Below, piece by piece: positions 1-10,078 of a DNA stretch of 64,000 nucleotides (positions are counted from its first letter, which is position 1; each line of letters starts with the position of its first letter). The stretch covers positions 1,674,001 through 1,738,000 of the forward strand of contig OZ244596.1 in NCBI GenBank assembly GCA_965218235.1. Direction: 5' to 3'. This stretch comes from CADCWK01 sp965218235. Its GTDB lineage: Bacteria > Chloroflexota > Chloroflexia > Thermomicrobiales > UBA6265. The notes below the pieces were generated by a model. The model did not search any database. It was not told where the DNA came from and worked only from the letters and a program-made list of their open reading frames with translations. The translations under genes were made by a program, and so were the position numbers.

Positions 1-1152
<1,152 letters not shown>

Positions 1153-1315
1153 GGTCTCGGCGCTCCACTGAAGAGAAAGGCAAACGGAAGGGCAAACGGA
1201 GTGTTGTGGGCGGATCGCTGGAGGGGACGGGCGGCTGGCGCTCGCGTGGTCCGGCGATGGGTGCGCGATCCGGGAGTCGCCCGGACGCGGCGTCATTGAG
1301 GTACCGAACCAGCAG

Positions 1316-1324
1316 ATTATACCA
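1316..1324 (-). promoter_or_regulatory. Extended -10 promoter for typA
   Basis: Read on the minus strand, the bases are TGGTATAAT: a perfect TATAAT preceded by the TGn extended -10 element. No good -35 lies at 17 nt, though CTGACA occurs 21 nt upstream. The site is about 165 nt before the typA start, giving a long leader. It is the clearest -10 box in the first 10 kb. The rest of the 340-nt gap (1153-1492) shows nothing else I can name. Confidence 0.55.
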
Positions 1325-1492
1325 CAGCGGCGGGGTTCCTTATGTCAGTCTGGCCACGACTGCGCCCGATTCGCCGCCCGGATCGATAGCAGATCGCCAC
1401 TGCCGTCAAGGCCGTCGACCGGTGACGGAGCGGAACTGATAGAGTCGCCAACGGGCCGAAGAGGGCCGGCGTCAGGAGCAGAGACGATCCCC

Positions 1493-2319
1493 ATGACCAT
1501 TTCCGCGCAACCACCGGTCGCCGGGCCTGACTGGCACACGCCGTTCATCGTCGCCCACCGGGCCAACGCGCCAGGCGCCGCCGAAAACAGCCTGTCCGGC
1601 ATCCGCGCCAACGGGGCGCTGGGGACGGACCTCGTCGAGCTCGATGTCCGCCGCAGTCTCGGGGGGACGCCGTTCATCCACCATGACTGGTACCTCGGCC
1701 GCGACGCTCCGGGTGGCCGGCTGACCGATCCGGTCCCGGTCCGCTTCACGCCGGCCCGGCTGCTACGGCGCCTGTCCATTGGCGACGAGCACGAGGACCA
1801 TGTCGCGGAGCTGGCTGAGGCGCTTGACCTGATCGCGTCGGACCTGGCGCTGCCCGGCCCGCATTGCACGTCAAGGATCAGGGCGGCGTCCGGGCCGTGC
1901 TCCAGCAGATCCGGCGGCGGCGGCTCGGCCCGCGGACGGCGCTGTGGCTGCACGGCAGCGAGTCCGCTCTGCTGGCGCGGTCGATGGTGCCCGAGGCCCG
2001 GGTGATCCTCGTCGAGGAGCGGCAGAAGACGCGGCGCGAGTTCTCGGCCCATATCGATGCGGCGGTCGAGGTCGGCGCGGCGGCCGTGAGCCTGCCGTGG
2101 TGGGCGGCGGTCGACGAGGTGCTGGCCGAGGCGGCCGCCAAGGGGATCGGCACCGTCGCTCTGATCCACGACCTCGACACCGTCGTCCCCCGCGTCCGGG
2201 CCGGGCTGGCTGGCGTCATCACCGATCACCCGGAGCGGGTCCGCGACCTCCTCCACGAGGCCAGCCTGCGCGAGATTCTCGACCGGGAACTCGATGCGGA
2301 GATCGCCGAAGCGTCGTGA
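1493..2319 (+). pseudogene. Glycerophosphodiester phosphodiesterase-like, frameshifted
   Basis: Two frames together cover one GDPD-like TIM barrel. The first runs from ATG 1493 to about 1865 and carries the family start: the HRA motif, the AENSLSG block (the EN of the usual PENT), ELDV and the catalytic HHD. The reading then moves to another frame at about 1860-1866, where LHVKDQGGV resumes the usual barrel strand with its Lys. It continues through a late segment ending in GVITDHPERVRDLL, which is the normal C-terminal barrel and stop (2319). Members cleave glycerophosphodiesters to glycerol-3-phosphate. The break needs one inserted or deleted base. It is either a real inactivating mutation or a sequencing error, since both halves look otherwise well conserved. 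Confidence 0.75.
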
Positions 2320-2796
2320 GCGATCGCGGGCCGTAGAGGTGACCCTCGTGGTCGTTCGGTTCGTGTAGGGGCGACAACGGTGGTGGAGACGCGCGTGTTC
2401 ATGGCGAACAGGACTGGTCGCTGAGCAGACCCCTCCCCAACCCCTCCCGGCTCGTTTCGCGCTGCGGCGCTCACGCCCGGAGAGGGGCTTCATGCTGGTC
2501 GGCTTCGCCTTCCTGATGATGGCCCATCGCTGCTCGTAGGGGCGACGCTTGCGAGCCCGGCCGCCGCTCCGCAGGGCGATAACGGTGTCTGCCCTCCGGG
2601 TGTTTCTATCAACGGGCTGTATCAGCCAGTCATGGCGCCTGGGGACGAAGGCGAAGACAAGCCCTCACCCCGACGATCGGGATGCGACGCGGATCCTGAC
2701 TGGAACGTCCATCCTCAAGCGGCTTGACCTTGCCCAAGGGGCAGACTCCAGACTGCGACGGTCGGGTGATGGGCACCCGGCCTGGAGGAACCACCG
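2320..2796. other. Gene-free interval with dispersed-repeat remnants
   Basis: No convincing gene is present in these 477 nt. Around 2420-2490 there is a C-rich stretch, a CG-rich middle and a closing GGAGAGGGG, forming a loose inverted repeat of the kind scattered between genes in such genomes. At 2367-2380 and 2536-2590 lie pieces related to the MITE-like element described at 5843-6046. The last part is probably the 5' region of the MerR gene. Confidence 0.6.
2536..2590. repeat. Solo arm of the MITE-like element
   Basis: The interval starts with the same GTAGGGGCGACGCTTGCGAG end as the complete element at 5843-6046. It continues into the shared CGCAGGGCGATAAC block, then diverges. The opposite terminal repeat is missing, so this is one arm of the element rather than a whole copy. 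Confidence 0.65.
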
Positions 2797-3621
2797 GTGA
2801 TCGACGCCGACCGGCAGCTCAGCATTAGCGTCTTCTCGCGCCGCTCGATGCTGTCGATGAAGGCCCTGCGGCTCTACGACCGCCTCGGTCTGCTGAAGCC
2901 GGACAGCGTCGACCCGGGCAATGGCTACCGGTTCTACCGGGAGAGCCAGCTCGAACCGGCCCGGCTGATCGGCCTGCTCCGACGGCTGGACATGCCACTC
3001 GCGACGGTTGCGGCTGTCATCGGCTCCGCACCGGACGATCGGCCGGCGGTGCTTGCGGTGTACTGGGCGGAGACTGAGCAGCGGCATGGTCGGCAGCGAG
3101 CACTCATGACCTACCTCCAGAACCGGTTCTCAGGCAACGAGAGGCAATTCGACATGTACGAGATCCATGAACGCGACATTCCCGATCAGCTCGTCCTGAC
3201 CGAGCAGCGGCACACGACCGTCGCCGGCCTGTCCGACTGGATGGGGGCGGCGATCGGCCGGCACTGGCAGACCGCCGAAGCGTACGGCGGTATCTCCGGC
3301 CCGATCTTCGTCATCTTCCACGGCGCCGTCAACGAGGACAGCGACGGCCCCGTCGAAGTCTGCGGACCGATCAGTCCGCCCGAAGGGACCACCGTCGAGC
3401 ACCCGAACCGGGTCGAGCCTGCCCACCATGAGATTTACGTGCGGCTGCGCAAGTCACAGGTCCAGTTCCCTCAGATCCTGGACGCCTACGACGCCGTCGA
3501 ACGCTGGGTCATGGCGAACGGCCGGACGACCGGCGGTTCGCCGCGAGAGGTCTATTTCACGAACTTCATGAACGCTGGCCCGGACGACGAGGTCACGGAT
3601 ATCGCCCGGCCGATCCAGTAG
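2797..3621 (+). CDS. MerR-family regulator with GyrI-like effector domain
   Basis: This 274-residue protein has an N-terminal MerR winged helix (about 10-80) with the typical KALRLYDRLGLL and GNGYRFY blocks. A short coiled linker follows, then a C-terminal GyrI-like/BltR-type effector-binding domain (about 120-274). The arrangement matches BmrR-like regulators, which bind a small hydrophobic ligand and twist promoter DNA. The GTG start at 2797 has GGAGG six to seven nt upstream. A strong hairpin follows the gene. No obvious target gene is beside it except the LLM oxidoreductase downstream. The ligand is unknown. Confidence 0.85.
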   Translation: MIDADRQLSISVFSRRSMLSMKALRLYDRLGLLKPDSVDPGNGYRFYRESQLEPARLIGLLRRLDMPLATVAAVIGSAPDDRPAVLAVYWAETEQRHGRQRALMTYLQNRFSGNERQFDMYEIHERDIPDQLVLTEQRHTTVAGLSDWMGAAIGRHWQTAEAYGGISGPIFVIFHGAVNEDSDGPVEVCGPISPPEGTTVEHPNRVEPAHHEIYVRLRKSQVQFPQILDAYDAVERWVMANGRTTGGSPREVYFTNFMNAGPDDEVTDIARPIQ

Positions 3622-3673
3622 CGACCGCCTCCCCTGCGACGCAGTCACGTTCGACCCCACCTCACAGGATCGA

Positions 3674-3711
3674 CCCGGATGCGCCATGATTCCGGTCATG
3701 GCGCATCCGGG
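3674..3711 (+). terminator. 16-bp perfect stem-loop between merR and LLM genes
   Basis: The arms at 3674-3689 and 3696-3711 pair perfectly over 16 bp around a 6-nt loop (TTCCGG) and are followed by TTT. It sits 52 nt after the MerR stop and only 24 nt before the LLM start. It may end merR transcription, or lie in the leader of the next gene and act there. Confidence 0.7.
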
Positions 3712-3734
3712 TTTGATAACGAGGGAGCAGCACG

Positions 3735-4634
3735 ATGAAGGTCGGATTGCAGGTCGGACATTTCACGTACGCGGGCGGGACGGCCGGGATCGGCCCCGGC
3801 TTCGCGAAGCTGGCCCGGGGGACCGAGGCCGCCGGGTTCGACTCCTTCTGGGTGATGGACCACTTCTTCCAGCTGCCCCACCGCGGCGCGACTGAGGACC
3901 CGATGCTGGAGGGCTACTCCGCCCTTAGCTTCGCCGCCGCCGTCACGGAGCGGATCCGGCTCGGGACGCTCGTCACCGGGATCACCTACCGTTACCCCGG
4001 CGTCCTCGCCAAGACCGTCACGACGCTCGACGTCCTGTCCGGCGGTCGGGCCTGGTGCGGCGTCGGGGCGGCCTGGTTCGAGCGTGAGCACCTCGGTCTC
4101 GGTGTCCCGTTCCCGCCGCTCAAGGAGCGGTTCGAGCGGCTGGAGGAGGCGCTCCGGATCCTGCACCAGATGTGGTCCGGGGACGACGGGCCGTTCTTGG
4201 GGACGCACTACCAGCTCGCCGAGACGCTCAACCATCCGGAGCCGATCAGCCGGCCGCACCCGCCGATCATGGTCGGCGGCAGCGGTGAGCGCAAGACGCT
4301 CCGGCTCGTCGCCCAGTACGCCGACGCCTGCAACATCTCCAGCAGCGCCGACCTCGGCCACAAGCTGGAGGTCCTGCGGGGCCACTGCGACACCCTCGGC
4401 CGGGATTACGCCGGGATCGAGAAGACCACCCAGACGATCCTGACCGAGATCACGCCCGACGCCGCCGGAGAGGACGCCATCGACCGGCTCCTGGAGGCGC
4501 TTCAGGGCCAGGCCGACCTGGGTGTCGACCACGCCATCATCAGCATGGGCAACTCCGACGCGCCCGGCGTGCTGGAGCTGCTCGGCGAGCGGCTGATCCC
4601 CGCCGCCCACGGGATCGCCGTCGCCGGTCGGTAA
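3735..4634 (+). CDS. LLM-class (F420-type) oxidoreductase
   Basis: This 299-residue luciferase-like TIM barrel begins MKVGLQVGHFTYAGG and keeps the family landmarks: FDSFWVMDHFFQ, the IRLGTLVTG strand, LSGGRAWCGVGAAW and PPIMVGGSGER (the loop near the cofactor phosphate). Family members use F420H2, or sometimes FMN, for hydride transfer, but the substrate cannot be told from the sequence. The start has GAGGGAGC about 6 nt upstream. The gene is alone on its strand between a hairpin and a 230-nt gap. A second, only distantly similar LLM gene lies at 38680. Confidence 0.88.
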   Translation: MKVGLQVGHFTYAGGTAGIGPGFAKLARGTEAAGFDSFWVMDHFFQLPHRGATEDPMLEGYSALSFAAAVTERIRLGTLVTGITYRYPGVLAKTVTTLDVLSGGRAWCGVGAAWFEREHLGLGVPFPPLKERFERLEEALRILHQMWSGDDGPFLGTHYQLAETLNHPEPISRPHPPIMVGGSGERKTLRLVAQYADACNISSSADLGHKLEVLRGHCDTLGRDYAGIEKTTQTILTEITPDAAGEDAIDRLLEALQGQADLGVDHAIISMGNSDAPGVLELLGERLIPAAHGIAVAGR

Positions 4635-4864
4635 TGCCGCCGGCTCGTTGTTCCGCCTGGCATCAAGCCATGCGACGGAATCGGTCGCCGTCAGCCGTGA
4701 CGGAGCGCGAGCCAGTCGCTCGGATCGGCTCGGAACACAGATTCACCCCGATTCCGTTGTCCGGAGGCTGTTGTCTTCGAGCAGGCGGTCGTATCCTTTC
4801 GGGCAACTGTGCGAGCCGGCCTGGCAGGCGCCGCGCCGGTCGCATCGACACAGGAGACGCTCGC

Positions 4865-5689
4865 ATGGTAGCGGCGGCACAGCACCTCCAGGGCCTGACC
4901 CAGGAGCAGCTCGACACCTTTCAGACGGATGGCTATCTCGTCCTGAAGGGGTTCTATCGTCCGGAGGAGATCGACCTCCTCCGCGACACCTTCATGGAGA
5001 TGCACCGGAACGGCCCGGTCGAGGGGTTCTTCACACCGAAGACCGAGGAAGCGGCCGGCGGCGATCCACTCCAGATGTACCCCCGCGTGATGCACCCGCA
5101 CCGCTTCAGCGAGGTGCCCCGGCAGTACCTGCTCGACGCGCGGCTGGAGCCCGTCCTGACCGACCTGTTCGGAGAGGAGCCGCTGGCCGCCCAGAGCATG
5201 CTCTACTTCAAGCCGCCGGGCGGTCGCGGCCAGGCCCTCCATCAGGACAACTTCTTCCTCAACGTCGACCCCGGGACCTGCATCGCGGCCTGGTGCCCGC
5301 TGGACTACGTCGATCAGGAGAACGGCGGGCTGGAGGTCGTCCCCGGGACGCACCTGATGGACCTGTTCTGCCCGGAGGAGTCCGACTCGGCGCTGTCGTT
5401 CACGCGGGAGTACGTCGCGCCACCGCCGGGTCTGGAGCAGATCCCGGTCATCATGGCGCCGGGCGACATGCTGTTCTTCAACGGGACGCTCGTCCACGGC
5501 TCCGGCCCGAACAGCAGCGAGGACCGGTTCCGCCGCTCCTTCATCTGCCACTACGTCCCGCGCTCGACCGAGGTCATGTCGAGCTGGTACCGGCCGGTCC
5601 TGACCTTCGGCGGCGAGGAAGTCTTCATCGACGAGAACCCCGGCGGTGGCCCCTGCGGCACCGACGGGCAGCCGGTCGGGCCGCACTGA
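4865..5689 (+). CDS. Phytanoyl-CoA dioxygenase (PhyH) family protein
   Basis: The 274-residue protein is a predicted Fe(II)/2-oxoglutarate oxygenase with a double-stranded beta-helix fold. The metal triad is visible: H126 and D128 in ALHQDNFF, and H211 in LVHGSGPN. RFRRSF about 12 residues later supplies the 2-oxoglutarate-binding Arg. The proposed ATG at 4865 fits the family N-terminus (QTDGYLVLKGF near residue 20) and follows a CAGGAGAC ribosome site. The open frame continues upstream to 4634, but that part has no family similarity. The substrate is unknown; PhyH relatives act on lipids, ectoine precursors and secondary metabolites. Confidence 0.88.
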   Translation: MVAAAQHLQGLTQEQLDTFQTDGYLVLKGFYRPEEIDLLRDTFMEMHRNGPVEGFFTPKTEEAAGGDPLQMYPRVMHPHRFSEVPRQYLLDARLEPVLTDLFGEEPLAAQSMLYFKPPGGRGQALHQDNFFLNVDPGTCIAAWCPLDYVDQENGGLEVVPGTHLMDLFCPEESDSALSFTREYVAPPPGLEQIPVIMAPGDMLFFNGTLVHGSGPNSSEDRFRRSFICHYVPRSTEVMSSWYRPVLTFGGEEVFIDENPGGGPCGTDGQPVGPH

Positions 5690-5842
5690 GGGAACGGCGT
5701 TCGCGGGATGCCGCGCGGCCATGTCACAGGGTCATGAACTCTCGCTTCGCTGGCCCTGACCGGTCGCCGCAGCGGCTATCGCCCCGCGAGCGACGTTGGT
5801 CTACACCACCGAAGATCTTCGAGTTGGGAGGCGAAAGTTCTT

Positions 5843-6046
5843 GTAGGGGCGACGCTTGCGAGCCCGGCGCCCGCAGGCGCAATCGCCCCGCAGGGCGATA
5901 ACCGGCGCTCCGGTTCCGACCCTGTCTTACGTGACGCGCTCCGTCGCGAACACAATCACGAGGCTGCGTCGCGTCGGTGCCCGGCCACGATCTCGCCTGC
6001 CGGCGAAGGCCGCTGCGGCGGCCGGACTCGCAAGCGTCGCCCCTAC
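5843..6046. mobile_element. MITE-like element, copy A
   Basis: A 204-bp non-coding element is bounded by 26-bp terminal inverted repeats (5843-5868 and 6021-6046) that differ at one position. Each half contains further small hairpins, for example CGCCCGCAGGCG and TCGCCCCGCAGGGCGA, so a transcript could fold as a cloverleaf. A second copy in opposite orientation lies at 11377-11577. No transposase is present. It fills most of the 402-nt gap between the PhyH and GrpB genes. No clear target duplication is seen. Confidence 0.75.
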
Positions 6047-6091
6047 GAGATGATTACCGCGAGCGATAACTTCGCTGCGGCGATCTTGTCG

Positions 6092-6655
6092 TTACGTTTT
6101 CCCGTTCACCGACGCGATGAACTGTCCCTTCGCCCCGGCGTACGCTCCGCCGTCGCCGACCCCGCCGCCAGTCGCGATCCGGCGCTTGTCGGCGACGTAT
6201 GCCGTGACCAGCGTTGGGTCGGCCCGGAGGGTGTCGCGGAAGTGCCGCTGGCGGGCGACCTCGGGAGCGTCCTTGGTCAGGACGTGGACGTGAATCCGGA
6301 AGGTGTCCCCCTCGCGGTCGATGGTGCCGATCCGGACCGGTCGCTCGTCCGGGTGGGCCCCCGGTGTCTCGTGGCGCTGGAAGCCGAGACCGTCGACGGC
6401 ATTCAGGGCGGTGGTCAGCCGGCCCGGACGGTAGAGCAGCATCAGGTCGATCACGCCCTTGCCGTCGCAGCCCGGAATCGCCGTGCTGCCGATGTGCTCG
6501 ACCGTCCCCTCTGGGAAGGCCGCGCCGATGAGACCAATCAGTCGGTCGGCAACCGCCGGACCGCGCGGGTCCCAAGGCTGGACGATCTCCTCCCAGTCGT
6601 CGTAGCGGATGTACGTATACTGGCCGATGATGGTCTGATGATACTGCTCGCTCAT
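6092..6655 (-). CDS. GrpB family protein (UPF0157)
   Basis: This 187-residue protein has the nucleotidyltransferase-fold features of the GrpB family: HIGSTAIPG followed by GVIDLML (the GS...D region), and IHVHVL later on. It opens MSEQYHQTIIGQYTYIRY. The start at 6655 has AGGAG 6 nt upstream and is preferred over a possible earlier in-frame ATG at 6736. The family function is not established; some members are fused to dephospho-CoA kinase. The gene is monocistronic, facing away from the MmcQ gene. Confidence 0.82.
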   Translation of the reverse strand: MSEQYHQTIIGQYTYIRYDDWEEIVQPWDPRGPAVADRLIGLIGAAFPEGTVEHIGSTAIPGCDGKGVIDLMLLYRPGRLTTALNAVDGLGFQRHETPGAHPDERPVRIGTIDREGDTFRIHVHVLTKDAPEVARQRHFRDTLRADPTLVTAYVADKRRIATGGGVGDGGAYAGAKGQFIASVNGKT

Positions 6656-6802
6656 CGTGTAGCTCCTCGCGGTGATCGGGGCACCGGCCGCCCCCACGCG
6701 CCGGGCGAAAAGAAGCTTCACAGGATAGCAACACAACGCTGGATGGGAAGGCGGCGGGACGCCGGTGGGCAGACCTGGCCAACGGATCTGGAGCAGCGAA
6801 CG

Positions 6803-7162
6803 ATGGCGAACTGGGAGATGGTTCAGCGGATCCTCGCTGATTTTCCGGAGACGACCGAGGGCACCTCATACCGTACCCCGGCGTACCGGGTCCAGAAGCA
6901 TTTCTTTGTCCGGCTCAGGGAGGACGGCGATAGTCTCGTCGTGAAGGCGGGACCTTCGCTCCGGGCGGCGTTGCTCGCGGAGGGCGACCCGCCGTACCAC
7001 ACGACGCCTCACTACGACGGCCCCGACAGCGGCTACGTCCTCGTTCGCCTGAGCATGATCGGAGACGACGACCTGCGCGACATCCTGACCGATGCCTGGG
7101 TCATCAATGCTCCCGCCCGGCTCGCCGACCGCTGGCGAGCGGCCGCGGTCGATCCGGATTAG
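6803..7162 (+). CDS. MmcQ/YjbR family protein
   Basis: This small 119-residue protein matches the MmcQ/YjbR fold (DUF419). It has an N-terminal helix with FPETTEGTSYRTPAYRV, then KHFFVRL, a turn with LVVKAG, a late PHYDGPDSGYVLVRL and a C-terminal helix ending LADRWRAA. The fold resembles a double-wing DNA-binding motif, but the role is unknown. ATG 6803 follows GGAG. Its stop codon TAG (7160-7162) interlocks with the stop of the convergent TVP38 gene (7159-7161). Confidence 0.82.
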   Translation: MANWEMVQRILADFPETTEGTSYRTPAYRVQKHFFVRLREDGDSLVVKAGPSLRAALLAEGDPPYHTTPHYDGPDSGYVLVRLSMIGDDDLRDILTDAWVINAPARLADRWRAAAVDPD

Positions 7163-7977
7163 CTATCGGCGCTGGGTGGCGTGGCGGCGCGCCCGCGGCG
7201 CAGTATTCCGCCAATGACTCCAACAAGCGCCGTTCCCGCGAAGATGACGACAGCGATGATGCTCAGAGCGATGGTGAGACCGGGGTACCGCTGGATCATC
7301 CAGGTGTAGAAGAGCGATTGTGGTATGACGCCAAGGACCGTCGCGACGACGAAGACGCGAAACGTGATCCGGAGCAGTCCAGCGCCGTAAGACACGCCGT
7401 CGAACGCGACGCCCGGCACCAGCCGGAGCAGGACGATGCCGAGCGCACCCCACCGGCCCACCCAGCGATCCAGCGATTCGAGCCCGAACCGGCCGACCAT
7501 CTTCTCGACCGGGCCACGACCGACGACGCGGGCGATCCAGAAACAGACCATCGCCGCCAGCGTTTGACCGACGACACTCAGGACCGTTCCCCAGAACGTG
7601 CCGAAGGCAACGCCGTTGGCGAAGATGACCAGCGTGCCCGGAATCGGCGCGATGATCGCCTGTCCAACCATCAGCAGGAGCGAGATCACCGGTCCCCAGA
7701 CGCCGAATGACCGGAAGTAGTCGCCGATCCGCGCCTCGTCGCCGGAGCCAACGACCTCCAGGGCGTGTCGGGTTCCGGTCTGGACGGACGGTACGAGGAA
7801 GTAGGACAACGCGGTGACCGCGACCACGGAGACCAGCAGGATCACCTGGAATCGGCGGGTCAGGAATCCTCTGAGCAGGCGTCGTGCTGATCCGTTGCGC
7901 GATGCGTCCTGGCCTGCCGGTTGAGGCGCGGGAGGCGTTCGTCTCAGCGCCGGCCGCCGTTGGGTGTCCTGAATCAT
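7159..7977 (-). CDS. TVP38/TMEM64 (DedA-like, VTT domain) membrane protein
   Basis: This 272-residue inner-membrane protein has about five hydrophobic segments after a polar, basic N-terminus. The VTT-domain region includes APIPGTLVIFANGVAFG, GTVLSVVGQTLAAMVCFWIAR and the late RLVPGVAFDGVSYGAG block. Related proteins are lipid scramblases or transporters in eukaryotes and have unclear roles in bacteria. ATG 7977 (MIQDTQ) is chosen because GAGGAA lies about 10 nt upstream; an earlier in-frame start at 8046 would add a basic stretch with no family match. The gene is convergent with the MmcQ gene. Confidence 0.82.
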   Translation of the reverse strand: MIQDTQRRPALRRTPPAPQPAGQDASRNGSARRLLRGFLTRRFQVILLVSVVAVTALSYFLVPSVQTGTRHALEVVGSGDEARIGDYFRSFGVWGPVISLLLMVGQAIIAPIPGTLVIFANGVAFGTFWGTVLSVVGQTLAAMVCFWIARVVGRGPVEKMVGRFGLESLDRWVGRWGALGIVLLRLVPGVAFDGVSYGAGLLRITFRVFVVATVLGVIPQSLFYTWMIQRYPGLTIALSIIAVVIFAGTALVGVIGGILRRGRAATPPSADS

Positions 7978-8337
7978 CACAGTCTGGTTCCTCGTCGGGC
8001 GATCTGCGTGTCTCGGGCCGGGCGTCAACCCCGCGCGACGAACCATCGGGCGCGCATCTGGATACCATCATTGTTGACCGGCGTGGGCCCTGCGTGATCA
8101 GTGTGTAGCAGGTGTATGACGGGAAGATGAACGTCGCGTGAGGTCGGGCTGGATCTGCGAGCGAGCGTCCCCATCAGCCAGAGTGAATGGCACGGTTGGG
8201 ACCACCACGCGGCTACCCCGCCGTGAACATCCGAATCCCGGACCCTCCACGCGGTACCATGCGACGGGATTTCCGGTGTTGTCCGGTGAGTTTCCGAAGA
8301 CCGTTCCGTCGATCACACGTGGAGGTCCCGACAGGTC
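7978..8337. other. Divergent intergenic interval, no gene seen
   Basis: These 360 nt separate the TVP38 gene (leftward) from the flavin-binding gene (rightward). It must hold both promoters, but I see no convincing -35/-10 pair, hairpin or repeat. The small frames within it have no family look. Confidence 0.5.
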
Positions 8338-8757
8338 ATGGGCGTCATTCGCGTCCTTCCGGCGGCGAAGATCGAAGAATTGTTGCGGACGGCGCTTGTC
8401 GGGCGGATCGCGTGCGCATCGCCTGAGGTCGACAACGGCCGACCCTTCCTCGTCCCGCTCGCCTATGGCTACGACGGTGAGGCGATCTACGCCCACAGCG
8501 GACCGGGTCGGAAGATCCGGACGATGCGACGCAACGCGCTTGCCTGCTTCGAGGTCGACAGTGCCGAGGAGGCCGACCGCTGGAGCAGCGTCATCTGCGA
8601 GGTGACTTACGAGGAGTTGACCGACCCGGCGGCCCGGGCGACCGGGCTGCGTGTCGTCTATCGGGATCCGCGAGCCGTTCCCGACTTGCCGGACGACACG
8701 GTCGTCTACCGCCTGGTCATCACGCAGCGGTCCGGGCGCTACGAGTTGCCCGAGTAG
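8338..8757 (+). CDS. Pyridoxamine 5'-phosphate oxidase-like flavin-binding protein
   Basis: This 139-residue single-domain protein has the split beta-barrel of the PNPOx-like superfamily. LLRTALVGRIACAS is the first strand-helix unit, RPFLVPLAYGYDGEAIYAHS the core sheet, GRKIRTMRRNALACFEVD the typical flavin-side segment and WSSVICEVTYEEL the following strands. Members bind FMN, F420 or haem. Short stand-alone forms of this type often reduce or detoxify small molecules, but the substrate is not visible here. The gene is monocistronic, 80 nt before the acyl-CoA dehydrogenase. Confidence 0.85.
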   Translation: MGVIRVLPAAKIEELLRTALVGRIACASPEVDNGRPFLVPLAYGYDGEAIYAHSGPGRKIRTMRRNALACFEVDSAEEADRWSSVICEVTYEELTDPAARATGLRVVYRDPRAVPDLPDDTVVYRLVITQRSGRYELPE

Positions 8758-8836
8758 AGACTGACTCGTCGACATCGACAAATCCGCGTCCAGCGCCGGT
8801 CAACGTTCGGACGGAGCCGTCGTCAGCAAAGAGGGT

Positions 8837-10075
8837 GTGAACGTGGACTTTCGGCTTTCCCCGCGGCAGGAAGAGATCCGGATGACGGCCCGGCGGGTGG
8901 CCGAGACGATCGTCGCGCCGCGGGCGGCGGCGATCGACCGGGACGGCATCTATCCGGAGGACATCTTCGAGGCGTTCCGGGACGCCGGTCTGCTCCGGCT
9001 GGCCTTCCCCGCGGCACTGGGCGGGACCGGCGACGGCATGATAGGGCTGGTGCTGGCGGTCGAGGAAGTCGCCAAGTACTGCAGCTCAGCCGGGCTGCTC
9101 CTGCTGACGACGCGCCTCGCCACGTCCGGGCTGATGATCGCCGGGACACCGGAGCAGCAGGACCACTACGTCCGTGGCGTCGCCGAGGGCCGGCTGCGGG
9201 GCTGCTTCGCCCTGACCGAGCCGGGGACCGGGTCCGACTCCGCCGCGATCACGACGACGGCCGTCCGGGAGGGCGACGAGTACGTCATCGACGGCACCAA
9301 GCTCTGGGCTGGGCAGGCGACCGCCGCCGACTTCGCCATGGTCGTCGCCAAGACGGACCCGGCCGCTGGCAGCCGTGGCGTCAGCGCCTTCCTGGTCGAC
9401 CTGCCGAACCCCGGCTTCCGCATCGTCCGGCAGTTGCCGAAGATGGGCGTCCTCGGCGTCCCGGTCGTCGAGATTCATCTCGACAGTCTGCGCGTCCCGG
9501 CCAGCGCCCTGCTCGGTGAGGAGAACCGGGGCTTCAAACTGGTCATGCGGCACCTCAACGTCGTCCGGCCGCTGGTCGCGGCCCGCGGCGTCGGGCTGGC
9601 GGCGGGCGCCGTCGAGTACGCCCTCGCCTACGCCCGGCAGCGCCAGACATTCGGCCAGCCGATCGTCGAGCATCAGGCGATCGGTTTCCCGCTGGCCGAG
9701 CTCGCGATCGAGATCGAGGCCGCCCGCCTGCTGACGTACCGGGCGGCGTGGCTGGTCGACGAGGGCGGCAGCGACCGGGACATCGCCCACTATCTGTCGA
9801 TGGCCAAGGCGATGGCGAGCGAGGTCGCGATCCGGGCCGCCGACCGCGCCATCCAGACCCTCGGTGGGATCGGCTACCTCAAGGACTACCCGACCGAGCG
9901 CTACTACCGCGACGCCCGTCAACTGACCCTGGTCGAGGGCACCAGCGAGATCCACCGGCTGATCATCCTGCGGGCAATGCGCGACGGCCTGCTCGGCTGG
10001 GGCTACGACGTCGAGGCAGCGGGTGGCCTGCCGACGCAACACCCAACCGATATGATGATCACCGGTGGGGCGTAG
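8837..10075 (+). CDS. Acyl-CoA dehydrogenase
   Basis: This 412-residue FAD enzyme introduces a trans-2 double bond into acyl-CoA and passes electrons to ETF. All three domains are present: an N-terminal helical domain, a middle beta domain with CFALTEPGTGSDSAAI (flavin and substrate loop) and the C-terminal helical bundle with RQTFGQPIVEHQAI and QTLGGIGYLKDYPTERYYRDAR. The catalytic Glu is in TLVEGTSEIHR. GTG 8837 is used, with GAGG just before it. The length is normal. The chain-length preference is not clear. The next gene begins 3 nt after the stop. Confidence 0.92.
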   Translation: MNVDFRLSPRQEEIRMTARRVAETIVAPRAAAIDRDGIYPEDIFEAFRDAGLLRLAFPAALGGTGDGMIGLVLAVEEVAKYCSSAGLLLLTTRLATSGLMIAGTPEQQDHYVRGVAEGRLRGCFALTEPGTGSDSAAITTTAVREGDEYVIDGTKLWAGQATAADFAMVVAKTDPAAGSRGVSAFLVDLPNPGFRIVRQLPKMGVLGVPVVEIHLDSLRVPASALLGEENRGFKLVMRHLNVVRPLVAARGVGLAAGAVEYALAYARQRQTFGQPIVEHQAIGFPLAELAIEIEAARLLTYRAAWLVDEGGSDRDIAHYLSMAKAMASEVAIRAADRAIQTLGGIGYLKDYPTERYYRDARQLTLVEGTSEIHRLIILRAMRDGLLGWGYDVEAAGGLPTQHPTDMMITGGA

Positions 10076-10078
10076 GAG

